Shown here: positions 30,945-38,402 of the stretch, piece after piece
Layout of the letters: the number at the start of each line of letters is the position of its first letter
Position numbering within the stretch: position 1 is the first letter of the stretch
Origin: Lactifluus volemus
Lineage: Eukaryota > Basidiomycota > Agaricomycetes > Russulales > Russulaceae
Length of the DNA stretch: 38,402 nucleotides
NCBI GenBank assembly: GCA_022376515.1
Contig: WTXI01000332.1
Coordinates: 1-38,402 of the forward strand
Direction of reading: 5' to 3'
Notes under the pieces: generated by a model
What the model was told of the DNA's origin: nothing
Seen by the model: the letters and a program-made list of their open reading frames with translations, nothing else
Database searches by the model: none
Made by a program: the position numbers and the translations under genes

Positions 30945-32580
30945 TCATTTACTCCGGAGGTAATCTACCCACCATTCCTCGAACCCAGACGTGCCAAGTC
31001 CACCCTCGACACCCAAGGCTTCAGTCTCACCCAGATATAGTTGCGTGTTGTGAGGGCGAGGCGTAGACCCTTTTCCAAAAAAAGAAATCATTTAACACGT
31101 ATATTAGATCATAACGAGAACAGAGAGTGATGCTGAGGTGGACAGTACCTGGAGGCGGTGGGCCAGCATCCGGCGTGATATGTGCATGCGAGAGCCCAAG
31201 GATACGTGCAAAGATGAGACAGATCTCATACTTTGTGAACGGCTCTTCAGCTGAGTAGTGAATTACTGGAGGCAATAATGCGCTCTTTGGCCTCTCTGTC
31301 TCAAATGGAAAAAAAAAAAAAAAGAAATTCTGTGAGAAGACGAAAAAATTAATTAATTAAAACGTCTTACCCGCGAGGCGAACGAGGAAACTGGCAATGT
31401 CGAGCACGTTGGTGGGGAATCGGGTCTGGTAGTGGTCCATCGTGTATTGCTTGCCTGACTGGTCCTTTACAACGTCAAGTAGAATGTTAATCGCAGAGTC
31501 CGCGTTCGATGGGGCCGGTCCGTATCTGCAATATAATATATCGTGGGCGTGAGCTCAATGGCGGCTCTTCCATTGCGATTGGGTGAGATGATTGAGACGC
31601 ACAGAATGGGGATGCGTAACACAACCACACGCGCGCCTTCGACCCCCAGCACGCCGAGCTCGGCGTCGCGCTTTGTGATGCCGTAGTGATTAACCGGATT
31701 CGGTTGTGCTGATGGGACATAAGGCGGTGAGGTACCGTCAAAGACATAGTCTACAAACAAACCGATTTGATTAAAACAGGGAAGACGGAAAAAAAAAAAA
31801 AGGGGGGGGGGGGGGGGGGGACTCTACCAGTGGAGACGAAGATGAGGGTAAATCCAAATTCCTTGGCGAGTATCGCGAGGTGCGTAGGGACGTCGACGTT
31901 GAGCTATTCGAAAGGTGAAGAGAGGGAGAGGGATGCGCGTGAGATGATCTGTTGATCGTTCGTGAAGAGGAGGCGGACAAAACGGAACCTTTCGTGTGCC
32001 TTCAGGATCCTGCGTATCGTATCACAATCAGAGTGTTGGACACTTTGGCGCTGGCAGAAAGATGCCGTCACACCTTCTCAGCAACGTCAGGTTTGCGCTC
32101 CGCCGCACAGTGAATCACCCCTGGGAGGAAGGCCCGAAATCAAAAGTTAAGCTCTCTCAAGAACGGAGGGGCGAGAGGGATGCGGGGATTTATTGGAGAA
32201 CCTCGGTTCGGAAACTCATAGACACGAACGAGTGTAAGCCGGGGGGTGTAGATGTGCTCACGACAGGTGCCCGTCACCGTCGTCGCCGCGGATTCCTACG
32301 GTAGTGCCTGATTGATGAGAGAGAGACAGAAAATCACTCACAATTGGGTTTGGTGTCTCGGATGAACGTAGACACGTCGTCGGAATTGAGAAGATCGAGT
32401 CTAGAAAGATTGCAGATCCCGCCTGAACGTGAATTTGCGAGGCCGATGACGGTGTGGCCAGCGTCCGCTCGCGCAAATGCATCGTACACGGCAGTTCCGA
32501 GGACACCGGACGCTCCTGGACAGTATCGGTTGAGTGAACTACCTTTACAGACAGTACACACCTGTTACAATGACCTTCAT
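30945..32580 (-). CDS. NAD(P)-dependent reductase of the RmlD/MAT2B family
   Basis: Exons join cleanly into a complete short-chain-type sugar-nucleotide reductase. They are MKVIVT, GASGVLGTAVYDAFARA (GxxGxxG nucleotide-binding loop), WVIHCAAERKPDVAEK, DPEGTRK, LNVDVPTHLAILAKEFGFTL, VSTDYVFDGTSPPYVPSAQP, NPVNHYGITKRDAE (the YxxxK catalytic pair), YGPAPSNADSAINILLDVV, VIHYSAEEPFTKYEICLIFA, and GSTPRPHNTQLYLGE, ending DYLRSK-TGA. This is the architecture of dTDP-4-dehydrorhamnose reductase (RmlD) and of MAT2B, the regulatory partner of methionine adenosyltransferase. The fungal versions are usually annotated as either, and I cannot separate the two. One intron carries an unusual pyrimidine tract (C20 then T13 on the coding strand). 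Confidence 0.87.
31788..31821. repeat. A13-G20 homopolymer tract in an intron
   Basis: On the plus strand about 13 A are followed by 20 G, immediately next to the exon coding for FVSTD of the reductase gene. On the coding strand it is C20-T13 starting six bases after the 5' splice site GTAGAG. The tract is a homopurine/homopyrimidine mirror-type sequence. Confidence 0.9.
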
Positions 32581-33340
32581 TTTACCGTCTGTTTGGGTGA
32601 TAGCCACTGTATGGTACCGGTTTATTGGGATAACCTATTTCCACTCACATCCCGCGTCATGATGTATTGTCCCTACCTTCACCATCCTCTGACTCTGAGG
32701 GGATTACCCACATACACATCGCTCAATGACATATTTCTCGGGGAGCGCATAACATATACAAAAAGACACAGAACCTCAGGCTATGTTACAGTACAGACAA
32801 AAACAGAAGAACCGAACATCGGTTACGGTGAGAGATGCCGCTCAGGCACGCATTGCGAAGCAGACGTTTCCTCTCCTCATTTTTTTGAACGGGCGGGAGC
32901 GGTCTAAACGAAAGAAGAGCGTAAGCGGCACCAAGACACCAAGCGAGAAGTCAAAAACTCATTTCTAGCACGGGCTGCGGGTCGTGCGGCGCAGACTCGA
33001 GATGTATCTGCGGCCCACGTACGGTATCTGTGACAGCCGGCATGGTCTGTTCCTGCTCCTGCTTGGACGGATCAAAGTATTCTAGGAAGAATGGTTTTTG
33101 ATAAGATTTTAGTAGGTACAGTAGCAGTAAAATGTACCGCTACGCTGTTGACGGTCAGGAATGCCGCCTACATTTCCGCCCCTTATGGAGCATGCACCCA
33201 TAGGCTGATGATCTTCGAGTGGGGGTGACTGAGTTCCTCCAGACATATCGTTGTTGTTGAGGTCCAAAAGTCGAGCTTTTTAATACGTCATTTTAACCCC
33301 TGTGTTCGCCAGTTTGGCTTTGCCTCCGCCTCGTTCCACC
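32581..33340. promoter_or_regulatory. Divergent spacer between reductase and DUF155 genes
   Basis: These 760 bases separate two divergent ATGs (32580 minus and 33341 plus). No gene was recognised in it, and open frames at 32344-32968 are antisense shadows or lack family resemblance. It presumably holds both promoters. Confidence 0.5.
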
Positions 33341-35332
33341 ATGCAACAGCAACAAAGCCAACAACAAACTCGACCACGTCTCGTACCTCCCCGCAGACCT
33401 TCCTTCACACTGCAAAAATCAACCTCGGCTGTATCCCCCATCCCATTAACTTCACCTCAGATTGCGGGCGTCAAACCCGCTGCTACACAGCGCAGCTCAA
33501 AAACTCACCAAAAGCTTGTCGAGCTCCCGTCCGATCCACAGACTCGCCCACTTCCAATAGAACCTGGAGATGATGACCAAGTCCATGGCTACGAGACAGA
33601 CACGGGCGTGCGCATGCGCGAGCACAAGAGCGCCGTTGAACGCATGACCAAATCCGAGCGCCGACGGGCAGGTTGCCGCCGCATCACGGCCTACTGTATC
33701 GCAGACGCCTTTCGCATGAAGCTCCTCGCAAATTTTGTCAAGCGTGAGCACAACGTTGTGCCTCGCTCATTTGACGAGGTTCTCTATGTCGTACGTGTGC
33801 AAACCACTTGATAACCCTCTGCCTCGAACTCGTGCACGAATTCATTTTTTTTGTCCCGGCGGGGAAAACTCACCATTAGATGTACCACCTCCCATTACTC
33901 CCTGGTTACGGTCCCGCGGCCAAAGTACGCTCCTCGGTTCCCGCGCCGTCACACACTCGCCATCTCTCCCGCATGTCTCAGGCGGAAGAGGACGGCTACA
34001 CTGGATCGTACTTTGTCCCGGGCCGCTCTCCGGAAGACGGTTTCTCGCGACGCGATGGTTACATCGCCGCGGGCAGCCTCACTAATTCACCCCCCGTGGA
34101 CAGACGCGTCCGCGATCCGGAGGAAAGCGAATTTGAAGGGTCGCGTGAGCGTGGCCTGCTGACGGATACACCTGTGCTGGGACAGGACCCCGCGTTTGCA
34201 CCTCCACCCGCGCAGTTCAGCGAGCCGGTAACGCCGGTAGTGGCGGGCGACGATACGGCGGAGATTGTGTTCTTTACGTATGGCGTTGCTGTTTTCTTTG
34301 GATTCGATGAGATCCATGAGCGCACTATTCTCGAGGACCTCGATGGCGCCGGTATACTCAAAAGCGCACGTGCTGAGGTTGAGTGGGAGGTCGAGGAGTG
34401 TCATTTCGCCGTAAGCGCTCTCTTCTCTTTGCGTTTCCCTCCTTCAATAACTTTGTCGCAGTATGACCCAATGATTGCATATCCACGCATATATAATGAC
34501 TTTTTCAGTGAGTGTTATCTCCAAAGAGGTCGGCGAGGGAAGGACACTCACACTGCAGTTGCGACAGCATTCAAGTCGCCTTCGCACCTCCTCACGCTCT
34601 CTCTCTCGCACGCGATCGCACAGTCAACGTTGCTTGTGCACTATGAATCCCAAGCGAACACGATACTCCAACACCCACGCACACAAGCCATGCCACGCAT
34701 GCTTGCGCGCACGGGCCGCTTAGCACTCTCTCGGCGCGAGGCTATGCGGCTCACGGGAAAACTTTTTGCGCTCCGTCGCGACGTTGTGCTGGGACGCAAC
34801 GTGCTTGATGTGCCCGGTATCTTCTGGGAAGAAGCAAGTCTTTACTCGCTGTACGATGCCGGCAGGGCGTACTTTGAGATTGGAGAGCGCGTCGAAGCGC
34901 TCAACCAGCGTATCAGTGGGGCGAGTGATCTGGTACGTGTTTATTGCTCATATACATATACTTGTGCTTGCACTGGTTTCCTCATACCCCTCCTCCACAT
35001 TTTTTTTTTGTGTGTTGCAGTTAGATGCGATACACGAGCATTTGAACAATCACGCGATGGAACGTATCACTTGGATCATCATCGGGTACGCCGCTCCTTT
35101 CATACCTCACTTTGGTTTCCCCATTCACTTAACTGGCGTCACAGCCTTATCGCGGTTGCCATCCTTGTTGAACTCGTGCGTCCCTCCCCGTTGTACAAAT
35201 ATTTTCTAACACAGTAACGTCTTATCATTAATTTCACAGGGTGAGATTCTCGCGCGTCTCGTGGTGCACGCAACCATCCCCGGTGAAAGAAGGATGGCGT
35301 TTTCAATGGCCATGTCGGCACTGGTGACGTGA
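33341..35332 (+). CDS. DUF155 protein, Rmd1/Sif2-like
   Basis: The ATG at 33341 opens a Gln/Pro-rich disordered N-terminus (MQQQQSQQQTRPRLVPPRRP). The DUF155 core follows: RRITAYCIADAFRMKLLANF, VPRSFDEVLYV, MYHLPLLPGYGP, EIVFFTYGVAVFFGFDEIHE, EWEVEECHFA, YDPMIAYPRIYNDFF, TFKSPSHLLTLSLSHAIAQS, LTGKLFALRRDVVLGRNVLD, SLYSLYDAGRAYFEIGERVE and LDAIHEHLNNHAMERITWII. A C-terminal membrane helix, GLIAVAILVELGEILARLVV, precedes SALVT-TGA. Five introns join in phase. Family members (yeast Rmd1 and Rmd8, fission yeast Sif2, human RMND1) are membrane proteins, with Rmd1 linked to cytoskeletal and sporulation functions and RMND1 to mitochondrial translation. The molecular function in fungi is not settled. 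Confidence 0.9.
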
Positions 35333-36147
35333 AGAGGATGAATAGAGAAGACGTAAACAGTACAGAACGAAGAAAGGAAGTACTGTATCCCAACAGGGTT
35401 GAAACGCGTCTCGGGGACGCCGTAGCGTACACACGCCAAGACGCCGCGAAATTTCGGTAGGGAGGGGGAGGGACCTATTCTATATGTAAACCACGTATTA
35501 TCTGTATCATCATCATCATCTGCATCATACGCCATCATAAGACACGGAGTTTGTGGAACAACGGACGCGTGAAAATATCATGATAACGCGAAGTATCACC
35601 ATCGATCTCGGAATTGAACGTGTCGAAAGTTCGGCTCTTTGATAACATTATTGCATGTGAGTATCACACTGGCACCTCTTCCGAGCCGGGTCTCAAGTCC
35701 CGACACAAATCAAACCCCTGCCACGCTTCCAGCAACAACCCTATCAACAGAAGGGACTTTTTTTTTCTTCCATCATTGTTTGAAAGTTTGACACGCAGGG
35801 GTCTCTCGTGTATAGTGTATTTTTCTTGAGCATAAAGAAAAAAAAGGGGGATAAAAATACGCTAACATGGTGAGATTTTGGTATCAAATTCTAAACTATC
35901 AAACATACGTACGTTGCGAGCACCAATAAAAACGAGCCAATCAAAAGTCCATATTATGTAGGCAGGCTCAGTTAAACTATATATTTCACAAATGGCGATG
36001 ACTTTGTTGTTGTTGTAGAACAATTTGTTCTATTCAGAGACCGTGAAGGGTCCTAGGAGGGAATGACAGAAAGTCCGCGGGACACGTGTGACAAAGAACT
36101 TGAAGGGCGTCAACATCGTAAAAGGCTGCCGCGGCGTTGGTCGGCTA
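35333..36147. other. Convergent spacer without a recognised gene
   Basis: An A+T-rich stretch between two 3' ends, with a short ATC/CAT microsatellite near 35507-35537. No exon or RNA gene was recognised. Confidence 0.5.
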
Positions 36148-37518
36148 TTATTTGCCACCGGAGGTCTTGAAGAAAATCAGACCGCACAAAGCTATGGAGT
36201 AGCCTGTATACATAACACGAAAAAAAAAATTGATGAGGGACAGACAACCCTTGGGATCGAACTGATCGAAGTACGTACCAAAAACTTGTAGCGGCGTGAT
36301 TGGCGAACCAAAGATCAATACAGAACCGGTGATAAGGAGAATATCCTGAAGAGAGATCGGAAGAGTTTCAGTATATCTCCGCGAGGTTGGTCTCTAGCAA
36401 GCACGTGCCTTAAACACGCCAGCTAGAGTCAAGATGAGACCCGAGCCGGCACCGACGAGGAAGACGGCGGCGATATTGAGGCAGAAAGCGACAGCGGCGT
36501 TGGAAATAAGCACGAGTGGGCCGACGCGAGCGAGTTCGAGGAATGGCGCAAGACCCTCTGTGAAGGGCAAGATGGCGAGATTGATGAGGGCACAGACAGG
36601 CGCGTAATAGTGCAGCGAGACGAGTGGGTCCATCTTGAGACCGTGTAGGAGGAGTTGGATCATTACGAGACGCGAAGCTTCGAACTGTGATGCACGCGTT
36701 GGAGATAGGAGGATAAGCATTCATGTGGTGGGAGTGAACAGAAGCACGATGTACGTACGCCTACTGCCGCAGCTTGCGTGAGGAAACCGATGAGGTTGAA
36801 GCGTAGTTCGCCACGTGAAGCGAGGGCAACTCCGGATGAGATCATAAGGACGATGACGGCGAGTTTGCGGTTGGGCTCCTGGATATGGAATGCCCAGGAG
36901 ATAAAGAGGATTGCAACGGGGGTGAATGCCTAAGCGAAGATCGATATCGCCGAGATGAATGGGGAAAGACGATAAAAAAAAAGGGGGGGGAAAGGGAAAT
37001 ACCTTGAGCATTTGGATGTAGGCTACACTAAGGTAGAGATAGGCAGTGTTGCTCAGGATGAGGCTTGCACTGAAGAGGAGGCCAATGGGAAGAATCGAGC
37101 GAACAAACATGTCCTTTGAGAGGCGGACATCCTTTGTGCCATCAAGAAGTTTCGTTGTCCGTTGCAATATGCGTGTTCCTATGGCCTGTGAACCAAAAAA
37201 AAAGGGATGTGAATGAGATTGGGTGGTGGAAAGGATAAAAGGGGCACGTACGGCAAAGCCAAGATGCCAAGTGACGAGAAATACGGGAAACTTGAACTCG
37301 AGGGTGTTGTACAGATAATTGTTATAGATGATGACAGTAGAGGAGAGCACGATCCAGACGGGGATGATGAACGCGGTGGTCAATCTCTTTGGAGAGGAGG
37401 GTAAGGAGGCCGAGACGGGAGTGGGTAAGGGAGCGATCACGTCTGAATCTGACTTTGAGTTGAGGAACTGTGCATTCTCAACGTCGAGAGCATTGTCGAT
37501 GTACTTTTCAGAGGCCAT
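36148..37518 (-). CDS. Triose-phosphate/nucleotide-sugar-type membrane transporter
   Basis: Exons join into about ten membrane helices of the TPT/drug-metabolite transporter superfamily. They include TTAFIIPVWIVLSSTVIIYN with NYLYNTLEFKFPVFLVTWHL, SILPIGLLFSASLILSNTAY with LYLSVAYIQMLK, AFTPVAILFISWAF, FEASRLVMIQLLLHGLKMDP, LVSLHYYAPVCALINLAILP, VLISNAAVAFCLNIAAVFLV and GAGSGLILTLAGVFK. DILLITGSVLIFGSPITPLQ then leads to a final exon ending KTSGGK-TAA. The S-N-T-A-Y-L-Y-L-S-V and K-M-D-P-L-V-S-L-Y signatures are those of fungal solute transporters of the triose-phosphate/Sly41-like group. The substrate is unknown. One intron is GC-AG (36346-36408). I use the ATG at 37518 (MASEKYIDNA); another at 37566 would add a pyrimidine-encoded leader. 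It diverges from lsm8. Confidence 0.87.
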
Positions 37519-37645
37519 TGGAGAGGAGTGGAGAGAAAGAAAGAAAGAAAGGAATGTAAATGTCATGTCAGACCCTTACTCCCGTAAATGACATATAATA
37601 CTAACAAGGACCTCTGACACCACTCCCTCGTCACCTCCCATTTTC
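37519..37645. promoter_or_regulatory. 127-base divergent promoter, transporter and lsm8
   Basis: The two start codons face away from each other across 127 bases, so both promoters must lie here or inside the genes. The transporter side carries a purine repeat (AGAAAGAAAGAAAG on the plus strand, 37536-37549) typical of pyrimidine-rich fungal leaders. Confidence 0.5.
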
Positions 37646-38095
37646 ATGTCAAGTCTACAGGGATACGTTGACCGTCCGTTCTCTCCCTTTCTATCTCCCA
37701 ATATTTACTCACCTCACCTCACATCACAGGTCGTGTCCTTCTCGTTCTTCAAGATGGACGTGCCATCATAGTACGTATCCGTATCCTTGTCTACCGTCCT
37801 CTCAACACACCTTTCAGGGCGTCCTCGCCGGCTATGACCAAAAATCCAACGTTGTCCTCTCAGATTCTAAAGAGCGCATATACAGCATGGACGAAGGCGT
37901 AGAGGAGATCCCCCTCGGTCTCTACCTCGTCAAAGGTGATATGATGTGCGTCCACCATCATCCTATCCACTACCGCGTGCTCACCACGTTCCTCGCTCTT
38001 ATAGCATCCTTATCGGCGAGATTGACGAAGAACACGACCGCACGATCGACCTTTCTACCATTCGCGCGGATCCTATCCCACCCATCCGCTACTAA
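37646..38095 (+). CDS. lsm8: LSm8, U6 snRNA-associated Sm-like protein
   Basis: Four exons (37646-37673, 37730-37770, 37818-37945, 38005-38095) give a complete 95-residue protein with all splice junctions in phase: MSSLQGYVDR, RVLLVLQDGRAII, GVLAGYDQKSNVVLSDSKER, IYSMDEGVEEIPLGLYLVKG, DMIILIGEIDEEHDRTIDLS and PPIRY-TAA. The Sm1 (VLLVLQDGR-GVLAGYDQ-N-VL) and Sm2 (YLVKGD-I-LIGE) motifs and the length match LSm8, the subunit that marks the nuclear LSm2-8 ring bound to the U6 snRNA 3' end in splicing. The first exon is only 28 bases and the second 41. Confidence 0.95.
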
Positions 38096-38402
38096 GCTAC
38101 ACACTCCCTGGAATCGCGATGACAAACAACGTGGCATCCCAGCTCTACATTTCCTCATCCTAACTTGGCAGCGAACGTCAAAAGACACGACACAGATTAA
38201 ATTACACCTCGTTGCGAAGAAAAAGCCCGTACTTGCTATTCATTCGCGGCAATTGCTCTAATGAACAAGGGAATGAGTGAACCATGTGAAAGAACTAACG
38301 TTACCTTCTCTCAAAATTTCTTGCTCTTGGAATTCACACCTCCACCTCACCAGACGCCGTATTACACCCTTCTTTTTGTAAATTGATCTATTCTCACGTA
38401 TC
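38096..38402 (+). other. lsm8 downstream sequence
   Basis: These 307 bases follow the lsm8 stop to the window edge. No second gene is recognised. They probably contain the lsm8 3' untranslated region and polyadenylation signals. Confidence 0.5.

Noticed and set aside
32344..32907. 187-codon plus-strand frame
   Set aside because: Its first part is antisense to the first exons of the reductase and the rest has no family resemblance.

Overview
The window looks like nuclear DNA from an agaricomycete (mushroom-type basidiomycete). The genes are broken by many very short GT-AG introns (about 45-65 bases), with a few GC-AG ones. Genes are tightly packed, often divergent or convergent with gaps of 60-140 bases. 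Typical agaricomycete families are present: an F-box/leucine-rich protein, a DUF6533-like seven-helix membrane protein, and FAD monooxygenases. Nothing indicates bacterial, viral or organellar DNA. I cannot name the species.

Layout. Left block (1-6044): sec62 (ER translocation) converges on a mitochondrial TPR protein, which diverges from vps16 (core HOPS/CORVET subunit). Middle block (6019-14979): an irregular segment of about 8.3 kb bounded by two direct copies of the same junction, which is the vps16 3' end, its spacer and the 3' end of syg1. Inside it are a CpG-free foldback (MITE-like) element, a decayed fragment of fas2 (fungal fatty-acid synthase alpha), an apparently intact F-box gene, and a decayed C-terminal fragment of a Vps3/TGFBRAP1-like CORVET subunit. 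The simplest reading is that vps16 and syg1 were convergent neighbours, and that a mosaic of gene fragments now separates them with the junction duplicated on both sides. Joining of two haplotypes in the assembly is the main alternative.

Right of this lie syg1 (SPX-EXS, with tandem duplications in its SPX loop), a seven-helix membrane protein, a gene-poor stretch (20.8-23.0 kb), a divergent mitochondrial pair (twin-CX9C protein and mL45/Mba1-like protein), and two unrelated FAD monooxygenases, one intronless and TetX-like. These are followed by a MAT2B/RmlD-like NAD(P)-dependent reductase with a 20-G run in an intron, an Rmd1/Sif2-type DUF155 protein, a triose-phosphate/nucleotide-sugar-type transporter, and lsm8. 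The last two share a 127-base divergent promoter.

Several exons need a single-base frame correction (sec62 and the TPR gene most clearly), and some predicted splice junctions do not agree in phase. Either the sequence carries residual indel errors or some genes are decaying. The most unusual signals are the duplicated-junction insertion, the sharp CpG-free block of about 740 bases (6391-7130), and the exon/intron duplications inside syg1.
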